64,000 bases of DNA from PALSA-660 sp963726435. GTDB lineage: Bacteria; Actinomycetota; Coriobacteriia; Anaerosomatales; PALSA-660. The notes beneath the pieces were generated by a model. The model was not told the DNA's origin, ran no database searches, and saw only the letters and a list, made by a program, of their open reading frames with translations. The position numbers and the translations under genes are program-made. This document shows positions 26,023 through 34,093 of the stretch, piece after piece. The stretch spans positions 248,001 to 312,000 of the forward strand of contig CAVSCJ010000006.1 in NCBI GenBank assembly GCA_963726435.1, given 5' to 3'. Positions within the stretch are counted from its first letter, which is position 1. Each line of letters opens with the position of its first letter.

Positions 26023-27102
26023 TCAGTCGTCCTTCTCGACGGTGAACCTGACCGTGATGGTGTCTCTTCCGACCGTCACCTTGGGCTCCCCCGCCAGCTG
26101 CAAGTAGTAGCGTTCCGTCACGAGATCGAATGCCTCCTCCAGCTTGCGCTGGAACTCGCGGATGTCGTTGTGGTGTATGCGCAGCCCGCGCCGGTCGCGG
26201 TAGATGTCAGGGCGCTTCGCGTCGGCGGGCTGCTGGACGGGAACGACCGTCTCCAGCACGCTGTCGAGCGCGCCGAGCTCCGAGCCGAGCACCCGATGCG
26301 CCGTGCGCTCGGATATCGCCAGGCCGACCGAACCCGCGAGGGAGACGAGCTCTGCGGCGTCCCCGGCGACAGCCGGTCGCTGCCAGACCGGCAGGTCGCC
26401 GGCGTCGTCGCAGAAGAGCAGCTGGCGGGCGTCGAGCCTGCCTCTGGCGTGCGCGAAGAGGGACGCGAGGATCTCGGTGGGGCTGCCGTAGTAGATGTCC
26501 AGCTCGGGGTGCTCGACGGCGAACTCGACGATCCGGCGGATGATGTTGTGGGGGCCCGTGCCCACGGAGGGCCGTCCGGTCTCGGGGTCCCGGTCCACCG
26601 TCGGCCACTTGGATTGGTCGGCCTTCTCCGGGAGTGCCGCGGCGTCGGACACGATCACGAGTGCGGAACCCTTGTGCAGGTCGGAGGCGGCTATCCCTGC
26701 GCTGGCCACGTTGCTCCTTACCGAGAAGAGCGCCATGCCTCGCCCGTGCACACCCCAGCTGTCCACGACCATCGTCTCGAGCTTGCTCGTCACCCTGGGC
26801 TCGAAGACGCGCTCGTGCATTGCCGGAGGGATCCCGATGCCATCATCGATGACCGTCATGGTGCGCCTGTCGCCCTCGCGGCCGGAGGCTACATAGATGC
26901 GCCGCGAGTGGGCATCTCGGGCGTTGCGGAGCAGTTCGACCACCACGTCCTCGAAGGTTCGGATGTCGTGCTTGGCCTGCCTGCGCTCTGCCTCTGAGAC
27001 CTTGAGGCGGACGTAGCCGTCACCGAGCGTCTCCTCGACCTTGACGTACTGGTCGCCGGAGACGGCGGAGACGAAGTCCAGGAGGGAGTCGTCGGGAATC
27101 AT
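26023..27102 (-). CDS. GHKL-fold ATP-binding protein without kinase core
   Basis: A 359-residue protein with an N-terminal GHKL ATPase domain: N-box EDVVVELLRNARDA (about 50-63), G1 IDDGIGIPP, FEPRVTSK, and G2 GVHGRGMALFSVRS. No histidine phospho-acceptor, PAS, HAMP or membrane segment is present. The TSK and GRGMAL segments resemble MutL/HSP90-like rather than classic kinase lids. The remaining 200 residues are not recognised. The start ATG 27102 lies 7 bases after a TACACT -10 element, suggesting a leaderless message; an upstream in-frame ATG at about 27165 is the alternative. It lies where Bacillus carries ymdB, between rny and spoVS. Function unknown. Confidence 0.75.
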   Translation of the reverse strand: MIPDDSLLDFVSAVSGDQYVKVEETLGDGYVRLKVSEAERRQAKHDIRTFEDVVVELLRNARDAHSRRIYVASGREGDRRTMTVIDDGIGIPPAMHERVFEPRVTSKLETMVVDSWGVHGRGMALFSVRSNVASAGIAASDLHKGSALVIVSDAAALPEKADQSKWPTVDRDPETGRPSVGTGPHNIIRRIVEFAVEHPELDIYYGSPTEILASLFAHARGRLDARQLLFCDDAGDLPVWQRPAVAGDAAELVSLAGSVGLAISERTAHRVLGSELGALDSVLETVVPVQQPADAKRPDIYRDRRGLRIHHNDIREFQRKLEEAFDLVTERYYLQLAGEPKVTVGRDTITVRFTVEKDD

Positions 27103-27109
27103 GCTGACC

Positions 27110-27115
27110 AGTGTA
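27110..27115 (-). promoter_or_regulatory. -10 element (TACACT) 7 bases before the GHKL gene start
   Basis: TACACT on the minus strand is separated by 7 bases (GGTCAGC) from the ATG at 27102, with no ribosome-binding site between. This spacing puts the predicted transcription start at or within a base or two of the ATG, the leaderless arrangement common in actinobacteria. The -35 region is weak. Confidence 0.5.
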
Positions 27116-27161
27116 GCCGCGCGCCCGTAGGCGCGTAAGGCCGTGAGGACCCCGGCGCCGG

Positions 27162-27671
27162 TCATCGCTCCTTCGCGAGCCAGACCATGCTCCACTGCTG
27201 GAACATCTGTCGCGAGAAGACGTGGTAGCCGAGGCGCTCGTATAGTGCGACGGGACCGGCGGCTTCGGCGCCCGTGAACAGCTCGAAGCGGGTCGCTTCA
27301 GGACGGTCCGCTTCGGCAGCCAGCATGAGCGCCAGCGCGATTCCGCGGCGCTCGCAGCCGTCGTCGACGCCAAGGCGGCCGATCTCGACCGTGTCGTCGT
27401 CGCGTAGGGTCGTGCGGACCGTGCCGACGACGCGGTCACCGTCCAGGGCGACGAAGGTGCGTGTGCCTGCGGACCGCAGAGCGACGAGGTCCTCGAGGGT
27501 CTCGGCGATCGGCGGCATGTTCTGTGGCGGCACGCCGAACTGGCGCGCCACGCGACCGAAGGCGGCACGCTGCACGCGCAGCACCTCCGGCAGGTCCTCG
27601 ACGGCGGCGATCGCGACCCGGACTCCTGCGCGGGCCGCGGCTTCGGCGGCGGATGGTAGCGGCTCAGTCAT
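27162..27671 (-). CDS. GNAT-family N-acetyltransferase
   Basis: A 169-residue GNAT-fold protein. Beta strands and the acetyl-CoA loop are visible: FVALDGDRVVGTVRTTLR, EIGRLGVDDGCERRGIALAL (Q/R-x-x-G-x-G/A loop) and ALYERLGYHVFSRQ near the C-terminus. The substrate is unknown. I chose ATG 27671 rather than the in-frame ATG 27680 because a TACAAT -10 ends 7 bases before it, implying a leaderless transcript that begins right after the rny terminator. Confidence 0.82.
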   Translation of the reverse strand: MTEPLPSAAEAAARAGVRVAIAAVEDLPEVLRVQRAAFGRVARQFGVPPQNMPPIAETLEDLVALRSAGTRTFVALDGDRVVGTVRTTLRDDDTVEIGRLGVDDGCERRGIALALMLAAEADRPEATRFELFTGAEAAGPVALYERLGYHVFSRQMFQQWSMVWLAKER

Positions 27672-27678
27672 AGACGGC

Positions 27679-27684
27679 ATTGTA
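27679..27684 (-). promoter_or_regulatory. -10 element (TACAAT) 7 bases before the GNAT gene start
   Basis: TACAAT on the minus strand is followed by 7 bases and ATG 27671, the same geometry as at the GHKL gene. It lies immediately downstream of the rny terminator hairpin, giving the GNAT gene its own start. Confidence 0.5.
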
Positions 27685-27689
27685 CGAGA

Positions 27690-27726
27690 AACGGGGCCGC
27701 TCCTCGAATCGAGGAGCGGCCCCGTT
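27690..27726 (-). terminator. Strong terminator hairpin downstream of rny
   Basis: A perfect 17-bp stem (27690-27706 with 27710-27726) closes on a 3-base loop; the minus-strand arm ends in CCCCGTTTCTC, giving a short U-rich tail. It lies 18 bases beyond the rny stop codon. The plus-strand side also ends GTTCTTT, so it could work in both directions. Confidence 0.85.
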
Positions 27727-27743
27727 CTTTCGGGTTCGTGGTC

Positions 27744-29285
27744 CTACTTCGCGTAATCGATAGCGCGGCTCTCGCGGATGACCATGACCTTGATCTGGCC
27801 CGGGTACTCCATCTGGTCCTCGATCTCCTTGGCGATGTCGCGCGCCAGAACGACCGAATCGACGTCGGACACCGCGTCGGGCTTGACCATGACGCGGATC
27901 TCCCGGCCCGCCTGCATCGCGTACACCTTCTCCACACCCTTGTGCGCCCCTGCGAGTTCCTCGAGCTTCTCGAGGCGCTTGATGTAGCTCTCGATGGTCT
28001 CCCGGCGCGCTCCCGGCCGTGAGGCCGAGATGGCGTCAGCGGCTTGGACGAGCACGGCCTCGACGGTGGAGGGCTCCACGTCGCCGTGGTGCGCTTCGAT
28101 GCAGTGGATGATCTCCTTGTGCTCGCCGAGACGCTTCGCGAGCTCTGCGCCGATCAGGGCGTGGGGGCCCTCGACCTCGTGGTCGATGGCCTTGCCTAGG
28201 TCGTGGAGCAGACCGGCGCGCTTCGCGAGTTTGACGTCCACGCCCAGCTCGGCGGCCATGACTCCGGCCAGGTAGCTGACCTCCAAAGAGTGCTTCAGCA
28301 CGTTCTGGCCGTAGGAGGTGCGGAAACGAAGGCGGCCGAGGGTTCGGACCAGCTCAGCGTGCACACCGTGGACCTGGGTCTCGAAGACCGCCTGCTCGCC
28401 CGCCTCGTGGACCTGCTGCTCGACGATCTTCTCCGCCTTGCCGAACATCTCCTCGATGCGCGCGGGGTGGATGCGTCCGTCGGCCAGGAGCGACTCGAGA
28501 GTGATGCGTCCGATCTCGCGGCGGACCGGGTCGAAGCTCGAGAGGATGACCGCTTCGGGCGTGTCGTCGATGATCAGGTTGATGCCCGTCATCTGCTCGA
28601 AGGCCCGGATGTTGCGGCCCTCGCGGCCGATGATGCGACCCTTCATGTCGTCGCTCGGTATGTGGACGACCGATACCGTTGATTCCGCTGTGTGGTCGGC
28701 GGCGACGCGCTGGATGGCGATGCCGACGATATTGCGGGCCTTCTTGTCGGCCTCTTCGCGCGCCCGAGATTCGACTTCGCGGATCATCACAGCCGCGTCG
28801 TGCTTCACGTCGTCTTCGACCCGCTTGAGAAGGACCTGCTTGGCCTCGTCGGCGGTCATGCCGGCCAGCGATTCGAGGCGCGCCTTCTCCTCGGCTATCG
28901 CCTCTTCGAGGTCTTTGGAACGCTTCTCGACCTGGCCGGCCGTGCTGGAGAGCTGGTGCTCGCGCTGATCGAGCGACTCCGCACGGCGCTCCAGCGACTC
29001 CTCCCGCTGAAGGAGACGGCTCTCCAGCGCGGTCACTTCCTTGCGGCGTTCCTTGGCTTCGGCCTCGGCTTCCGCGCGAAGGCGGAACACCTCGTCCTTC
29101 GCCTCCAGCAGCGCTTCCTTGCGCAACGTCTCGGCTTGCCTCTCGGCGTCGGCTACGATGCGGCCCGCTGAGTCGCGGGCCTTGTCGAGCTGCTTCTCCC
29201 CAAAGTTCTTGCGGAGGACGAAACCGAGAGCGACGCCGGCAGCGATGGCCACTATCGCGATCATGACGACTACGAGCGTATCCAT
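27744..29285 (-). CDS. rny: Ribonuclease Y
   Basis: The membrane-anchored endoribonuclease that starts mRNA decay in many Gram-positives. The 513-residue protein has an N-terminal membrane helix (about 4-24), a long charged coiled coil (about 30-190), a KH domain (SDDMKGRIIGREGRNIRAFE) and an HD domain with LLHDLGKAIDHE and IEAHHGD. The ATG at 29285 has GGGAGGGACC upstream. The gene is followed by a strong terminator. It sits downstream of recA-recX, as in Bacillus. Confidence 0.97.
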   Translation of the reverse strand: MDTLVVVMIAIVAIAAGVALGFVLRKNFGEKQLDKARDSAGRIVADAERQAETLRKEALLEAKDEVFRLRAEAEAEAKERRKEVTALESRLLQREESLERRAESLDQREHQLSSTAGQVEKRSKDLEEAIAEEKARLESLAGMTADEAKQVLLKRVEDDVKHDAAVMIREVESRAREEADKKARNIVGIAIQRVAADHTAESTVSVVHIPSDDMKGRIIGREGRNIRAFEQMTGINLIIDDTPEAVILSSFDPVRREIGRITLESLLADGRIHPARIEEMFGKAEKIVEQQVHEAGEQAVFETQVHGVHAELVRTLGRLRFRTSYGQNVLKHSLEVSYLAGVMAAELGVDVKLAKRAGLLHDLGKAIDHEVEGPHALIGAELAKRLGEHKEIIHCIEAHHGDVEPSTVEAVLVQAADAISASRPGARRETIESYIKRLEKLEELAGAHKGVEKVYAMQAGREIRVMVKPDAVSDVDSVVLARDIAKEIEDQMEYPGQIKVMVIRESRAIDYAK

Positions 29286-29685
29286 CTCTTGCGGGTCCCT
29301 CCCTTCGGGCGCGTGTTTGGGTGTGCGCCCATCTAGAAAGCTCTAGGGGGCGACTTGACCGACCGGCGTCGCTCGACCCCCCCGCATCGGCGGGGGTCCG
29401 GACCAGTCCGCGTCCTCGCGGGGGCCCTTCTAAACGACGAAGCCGGACGACAAGGCGTCCGGCAAAGGCGACACATCATGTATGCGGGAACAACGGCCTG
29501 AATACTCCGCAAGGGCGCATGTGCGCCCTTCATGTTCGCGCTCTAGGACCGCAAGGTCCCCCATACACAACACCGCTTCGATCCCTCGACCGTGCGGTGT
29601 GATCACATTTGCCGAGGTCAAGGATAGCGGCGCGGGGTGCCAGCGGTCAAGGACGAGCGACGCCGGGCGGTCTCCCGGTGACCCT
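29286..29685. other. 400-bp gene-free stretch between recX and rny, rich in hairpins
   Basis: No convincing protein gene is present. Hairpins visible are GACCCCC/GGGGGTC at 29375-29398 (rny leader side), an intrinsic-terminator-like stem at 29442-29463, AAGGGCGCA/TGCGCCCTT at 29511-29530, and ACACCGC/GCGGTGT near 29567-29600. On the minus strand, TTGACC near 29620 could be a -35. A 44-codon frame (ATG near 29563 to TAG near 29430) ends inside the terminator and resembles no family. A small minus-strand RNA ending at 29442 is possible but unproven. Confidence 0.5.
29442..29463 (-). terminator. Intrinsic terminator on minus strand between recX and rny
   Basis: GCCGGACG (29463-29456 on minus) pairs with CGTCCGGC (29449-29442) across a 6-base loop and is followed on the minus strand by TTCGTCGTTT. 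It lies about 220 bases beyond the recX stop, so it ends either a long recX tail or a separate small RNA. Confidence 0.7.
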
Positions 29686-30369
29686 CTATTGCCCGTCCCC
29701 AAAGCCGCCGACGTCCGCAGGATCCGGACCGTCCCACGGCTCCGCGCCCGACGCGGACTCGCTCATGGCCTCGCGGGCGGCCGAGAGCGCCACGCGCGGG
29801 GAGTAACCGCGCCGCGCAAGGCGCGCCGCGATCTTGTCGCGGGTGGCTCCGGGACGACGCGCCAGCGAACGAGAGAGCTCCCCCGCCGCGACCTCCTCGG
29901 CCTCAACGGAGAGGGCCTCGTCGAGCGCCTCGGCGGCCAGTTCGGGGTCGATGCCTCGGGCGGCCAGTTCTCGGACTGCGCGGCTCCGTCCCAGGTGACG
30001 GATCTGCGTGAGAGTGCGTGCGAACGACCGGGCGAAGCGCCCGTCGTCCACAAGGCCTACGTCGGTCAGGCGCTCCACGACCGCGCTGACCGTCTCGGGC
30101 AGGTACCCATCCTCGGCGAGTCGTTCCCGCAGCTCGGCGACCGACCTGTCCCTGTAGGTGAGCAGGCGCACAGCTCGATCGCGAGCACAGCCCGGCTCGA
30201 TCCTGGACAGCAGCTCCAAGAGTCCCTCCGGGTCGACCCGGTCTCCAGCGTTCAGGTGGGCCTCAGACACCACGTCCGACGGCGTGTCGCGCCATGGCTC
30301 GTCATCGAGGACCAGAGTCCGTCGACGGGAGCCGCGTCGCAGGATGCGTATCTCGGTGAGGAGGGCCAA
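29686..30369 (-). CDS. recX: RecA regulator RecX
   Basis: A 227-residue helical-repeat protein that modulates RecA filaments. The RecX core is visible: AVRLLTYRDRSVAELRERLAEDGY, VVERLTDVGLVDDGRFARSFART, GRSRAVRELAARGIDPELAAEAL and a third repeat with DKIAARLARRGYSPRVA. It lies 33 bases downstream of recA on the same strand, so it is probably co-transcribed from the SOS-controlled recA promoter. Confidence 0.92.
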   Translation of the reverse strand: MALLTEIRILRRGSRRRTLVLDDEPWRDTPSDVVSEAHLNAGDRVDPEGLLELLSRIEPGCARDRAVRLLTYRDRSVAELRERLAEDGYLPETVSAVVERLTDVGLVDDGRFARSFARTLTQIRHLGRSRAVRELAARGIDPELAAEALDEALSVEAEEVAAGELSRSLARRPGATRDKIAARLARRGYSPRVALSAAREAMSESASGAEPWDGPDPADVGGFGDGQ

Positions 30370-30402
30370 AGCGGGACCTCGAGTCGAGGTTGATGGTCTG
30401 TG

Positions 30403-31518
30403 CTACTTCTTGTTCTTGGGCACGGGCGACAGGGTCGGCCCGGGCATCGGCTCAGGCGCCAGGATGTCGTTGCCCTCGTCATCGGTCGCGCCCGCGCCTA
30501 TCGGCGCGATCAGCCCGCTCGTCTGCGGGATGCTGAGTGCCTCGCGGATCCGGCTCTCGATCGTGTCGCGGATGTCGGTGTGCTCGCGCAGGAAGTCCTT
30601 GGCGGCCTCGCGACCCTGACCGAGACGCTCCTCGCCATATGTGAACCACGAACCCGACTTCGCGACGATCCCCTCTTCGACACCGAGATCGAGCAGGGAA
30701 CCCTCCTTCGAGATCCCGGAGCCGTACATGAGGTCGAATTCGGCCTGCCGGAACGGCGGGGCGACCTTGTTCTTGACGACCTTCGCTCGAACTCGGTTGC
30801 CGATGATGTCCGTACCCTGCTTGATCGAGTCGATCCGGCGGATGTCGATGCGGATCGAGGAGTAGAACTTCAGGGCGCGCCCTCCGGAGGTGGTCTCAGG
30901 GTTGCCGAACATGACGCCGATCTTCTCGCGCAGCTGATTGATGAAGATGCAGGTCGTGTTCGAGCGCGACAGGGAGCCGGCCAGCTTGCGCAGCGCCTGG
31001 CTCATGAGCCTCGCCTGCAGACCCACGGTGGTGTCCCCCATCTCGCCTTCGAGCTCGGCGCGCGGAACGAGTGCAGCCACGGAGTCGATCACTATGACGT
31101 CGATCGCGCCGCTGCGCACGAGCATGTCGCAGATCTCGAGGGCCTGCTCCCCGGTGTCCGGCTGCGAGATCAGCATGTCGTCGATGTCGACGCCGAGCTT
31201 GGCCGCGTATGCGGGGTCCATCGCGTGCTCGGCGTCTATGTAGGCCGCTATGCCCCCGAGCCGCTGGGCCTCCGCCACGATGTGGAGGGCGAGCGTGGTC
31301 TTGCCTCCCGATTCGGGACCGTAGATCTCGACGATGCGCCCGCGCGGGACGCCGCCGATCCCGAGCGCGGCGTCGAGCGCCAGCGAACCGGTCGGGATGG
31401 CGGGCATCGCTCCGATGTTCGCGTGCTCCCCGAGCCGCATGAGAGAGCCCTTGCCGAACTTGCGCTCGACCTGCTCCTTCGTGAGCTCGAGCACCTTGTC
31501 CACCTGCTCGCGATCCAT
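30403..31518 (-). CDS. recA: Recombinase RecA
   Basis: The strand-exchange protein and LexA co-protease. The 371-residue protein has Walker A GPESGGKTTL, Walker B VIVIDSVAALVPRAELEG, the L1/L2 regions ending FINQLREKIGVMFGNPETT, and the typical start ELTKEQVERKFGKGSLMRLG. ATG 31518 has GGAGCGGG upstream. A perfect LexA box and promoter lie about 70-90 bases upstream. recX follows. Confidence 0.98.
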   Translation of the reverse strand: MDREQVDKVLELTKEQVERKFGKGSLMRLGEHANIGAMPAIPTGSLALDAALGIGGVPRGRIVEIYGPESGGKTTLALHIVAEAQRLGGIAAYIDAEHAMDPAYAAKLGVDIDDMLISQPDTGEQALEICDMLVRSGAIDVIVIDSVAALVPRAELEGEMGDTTVGLQARLMSQALRKLAGSLSRSNTTCIFINQLREKIGVMFGNPETTSGGRALKFYSSIRIDIRRIDSIKQGTDIIGNRVRAKVVKNKVAPPFRQAEFDLMYGSGISKEGSLLDLGVEEGIVAKSGSWFTYGEERLGQGREAAKDFLREHTDIRDTIESRIREALSIPQTSGLIAPIGAGATDDEGNDILAPEPMPGPTLSPVPKNKK

Positions 31519-31580
31519 GCGATCCCGCTCCTTTGCCCCTCGCGGACGCCGCTTCCGCGCGGCGGTCCTGCCTAGACGAA

Positions 31581-31607
31581 ACTATACGAACACTTGTTCG
31601 ATGTCAA
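31581..31607 (-). promoter_or_regulatory. recA promoter with perfect SOS box
   Basis: On the minus strand TTGACA (31607-31602) is followed by the perfect LexA box CGAACAAGTGTTCG (31600-31587) and then TATAGT (31586-31581); TAGTTT two bases further gives the canonical 17-base spacing. The box fills the promoter spacer, so LexA would block polymerase directly. Confidence 0.88.
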
Positions 31608-31631
31608 TCCGAGCGCGGCGTACCGAGGTCC

Positions 31632-32219
31632 TCATCGAGACAGAGGCGCGTCGGCGATCTCGCGGTACGAGGGCGCGCCCGACCGCAGCGTGCTCGAGAA
31701 CAACGTAGCGGAGCGCACTGACACTATCCCTTCTGGCTCCTTACCCGCCGAGAACACGATCGAGGACGCCGACGCGAGCACGTCGCGGCCGATGCGGCGG
31801 TGTGACCGGGCGCGCGCCATCGTGACGTGCGGGCGAAGGGGCTTTCCGGGGTCGGCTCCGGCCTCCGGGAACGCCGCGCGGATCGCTCCAGCCAAGATGG
31901 CCATGGAGCCGTCATCGTCCTCCAGCGTCGCCCACAGCATCGTGGCGCGACGAGGGGACGGGACCGCCACCACCCCGGCCAGCGACAGATCGAATGAGGG
32001 GACCGAGGCCACAGCAGCCTGCATGGCGGCCACCCGCGCATCCAACTCCCGGTCGTCGACGGCACCGAGGAAGGAGACCGTGACGTGCAGGTTGCCCGGC
32101 GGCACCCACTTCTCCCCTGCCCAGGCGGGCGCGCTTTCGGTCACGGCCCGCCTCGCGGACTCGAGGATGCCCACCGCGCTGTCGGGTAGGGCCAGCGCGA
32201 CGAAGCAGCGGGGAGGCAT
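31632..32219 (-). CDS. thpR: RNA 2',3'-cyclic phosphodiesterase (2H family)
   Basis: A 195-residue 2H phosphoesterase with both histidine motifs, NLHVTVSFLG and RPHVTMARAR, and the start CFVALALPDSAV typical of ThpR/LigT. It opens 2',3'-cyclic phosphates on RNA. It lies 7 bases after the cinA stop and upstream of recA, a common position in this neighbourhood. Confidence 0.9.
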   Translation of the reverse strand: MPPRCFVALALPDSAVGILESARRAVTESAPAWAGEKWVPPGNLHVTVSFLGAVDDRELDARVAAMQAAVASVPSFDLSLAGVVAVPSPRRATMLWATLEDDDGSMAILAGAIRAAFPEAGADPGKPLRPHVTMARARSHRRIGRDVLASASSIVFSAGKEPEGIVSVRSATLFSSTLRSGAPSYREIADAPLSR

Positions 32220-32226
32220 GCGGGGC

Positions 32227-33453
32227 CTAGGCGCCCGGGAGCGCGCGCCGGAGCAGATCGAGCGCGGTCATCGTGGCGCGCTCGCGCACCAGCGCGCGAT
32301 CCCCGGGGAAGTGCCGCAGGTGCGCCTCGACGCGGTCACCTTCCGCGACCCCGAACCACACGGTCCCGACGGGCTTGTCCTTCGATCCTCCCTCGGGTCC
32401 AGCGACTCCGGTCACGGCGACTGCCAAGTCGGCGCCTAGCGCATCCCGCGCGCCGGCCGCCATGGACTTTGCGACCGCGTCGGAGACCGCGCCGCAGGCG
32501 GCGATCAGGCCGGGATCGACTCCCAGCAGCGTGACCTTGGCCTCGTCGGCGTAGGAGACGGCTCCGCCCAAGTAGGTGTCGGAGGAGCCCGGCACATCGG
32601 TCAAGGCGGCGCCGACCATCCCGCCCGTGCAGGACTCCGCGGTTGCCAGCGTCAGCCCGGCTGCACGGGCACGCGCGAGCACGACTTCGGTCAGCGAGGA
32701 CCCGTCGGTCGAGTAGCAGGCGTCCCCGACCCGATCGGCGATGAAGGAGGCGGCCGCGTCGAGCGCCTCTCCCCCCGCCCCGCGGTCGAAGAGCACGATC
32801 CGCACGTCGCCCGGCTTCGCGAGCAGGGTCAGCTCGATATCGGCGCGCTCGGCCAGGACGTCCTGCGCCGCCATCTGGAGGTCGGACTCGGACACCCCGG
32901 TGAAGCGCAGCACGCGAGGCTCCACAGCACCGGCCCCCCACTCGCCGGCGAGCGCATGCAGGAGCGGGCGCATCTCGGCCGGGGGCCCCGGCAGGAGCAC
33001 GAGCGCGCCGCGTGAGGTCGGAACGACCTGTCCGGGAGCCGTACCCCGCACCGCCGGCAGGACCGTCGCTCCCTCGATGACGTCGGCTTGGCGGAAGATC
33101 TGTTCTCTGGCGCGCTCGTCGAGATGTCTCGCAGCCGCTGGCCGGAGTGTCTCCACGAGCGAGTCGTCCCGCGCGATCGCCAGGCCGAGCGCGTCAGCGG
33201 CCGCCTGTCGCGTCACGTCGTCGTGAGTGGGACCGAGTCCCCCCGTGACCACGACGAGGTCGTAGGAGGCGCTACAGCGCCTCAGCGCCTGTGTCAGCGC
33301 CGCCGCATCGTCGGGCAGGCTCAGCGCCTCACCGACTTCGATGCCCGCCCCGAACAGTGCGCGCGCGATCTCCGATGTGTTCGTGTCCACGGAAAGGCCA
33401 CGGACCAGCTCCGTGCCGACCGTGACGATCGCCGCGCTGTGGTACGGGGTCAT
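32227..33453 (-). CDS. cinA: CinA-like competence/damage-inducible protein, nicotinamide-nucleotide amidase
   Basis: The 408-residue protein joins an N-terminal MoCF_biosynth domain (AAIVTVGTELVRGLSVDTNT, VVTGGLGPTHDDVTRQAAA, LLPGPPAEM) to a C-terminal CinA amidase domain (TLATAESCTGGMVGAALTDVPGSS-like block with the SCTGG nucleophile site, VTGVAGPEGGSKDKPVGTV). It may deamidate NMN in pyridine nucleotide salvage. ATG 33453 overlaps the pgsA stop by 4 bp. The order pgsA-cinA-recA is widely conserved. Confidence 0.93.
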   Translation of the reverse strand: MTPYHSAAIVTVGTELVRGLSVDTNTSEIARALFGAGIEVGEALSLPDDAAALTQALRRCSASYDLVVVTGGLGPTHDDVTRQAAADALGLAIARDDSLVETLRPAAARHLDERAREQIFRQADVIEGATVLPAVRGTAPGQVVPTSRGALVLLPGPPAEMRPLLHALAGEWGAGAVEPRVLRFTGVSESDLQMAAQDVLAERADIELTLLAKPGDVRIVLFDRGAGGEALDAAASFIADRVGDACYSTDGSSLTEVVLARARAAGLTLATAESCTGGMVGAALTDVPGSSDTYLGGAVSYADEAKVTLLGVDPGLIAACGAVSDAVAKSMAAGARDALGADLAVAVTGVAGPEGGSKDKPVGTVWFGVAEGDRVEAHLRHFPGDRALVRERATMTALDLLRRALPGA

Positions 33454-34088
33454 CGCCTCGACTCCCGATGTCTTGCCGCGTCCGGGGCGGGCGCCGATCC
33501 CCCGCTCCACGGCCCGGCGATCACCTCGCGTGCATGGTAGAAGTACTGGGCGGCGGAGAGGACCGTCAGACCCAGGGCTATGTACATGATCACCCAGGAG
33601 ACGACGTCCACCAGCGCGAAATACGGCACGAAGATCGGGGCCGTCTTCAGGATGAACGCCACAAGGGCGATGATCTGGAAGAAGGTCTTGACCTTCCCCC
33701 ACGGGGAGGCGGCGATGACGACGCCCTCCGCGACGGCCACCATACGCAGGCCCGAGACGATCAGCTCGCGCCCGATGATCACGATCGCGACCCAGCCGGG
33801 CAGGCTGCCGATCTGGACCAGGCCGACGAGCGCGGCGGTGACCAGCAACTTGTCCGCGAGCGGGTCGATGAACTTGCCGAAGGTGGTGACCTCGTTGCGG
33901 CTGCGCGCGACGTACCCGTCGACCACGTCGGTCGCCGCCAGGACCGTGTAGACCGCCGCCGCCAGCCACGGCCGCCAGTCGTCCCAGGTCGCCGGCGACC
34001 CGAACCGCCCCAGCAGCAGGACGAGGAACAGCGGGATGAGGGTCATCCTGATGAGCGTGATCCAGTTGGCGAGTCCGAGGCGTCGCAT
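33450..34088 (-). CDS. pgsA: CDP-diacylglycerol-glycerol-3-phosphate 3-phosphatidyltransferase
   Basis: An integral membrane enzyme of anionic phospholipid synthesis, 212 residues. The CDP-alcohol phosphotransferase motif is AATDVVDGYVARSRNEVTTFGKFIDPLADK (D-G-x2-A-R-x8-G-x3-D-x3-D, seen in pieces DVVDGYVAR and GKFIDPLADK), with NWITLIRMTLIPLFL at the start and further hydrophobic helices. ATG 34088 is 5 bases after the rimO stop; the long upstream frame is rimO shadow. Confidence 0.94.
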   Translation of the reverse strand: MRRLGLANWITLIRMTLIPLFLVLLLGRFGSPATWDDWRPWLAAAVYTVLAATDVVDGYVARSRNEVTTFGKFIDPLADKLLVTAALVGLVQIGSLPGWVAIVIIGRELIVSGLRMVAVAEGVVIAASPWGKVKTFFQIIALVAFILKTAPIFVPYFALVDVVSWVIMYIALGLTVLSAAQYFYHAREVIAGPWSGGSAPAPDAARHRESRR

Positions 34089-34093
34089 GTCCC

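Noticed and set aside
29430..29563. 44-codon minus-strand ORF between recX and rny
   Set aside because: No family resemblance, no ribosome site, and its 3' end coincides with a terminator hairpin; non-coding structure explains it better.
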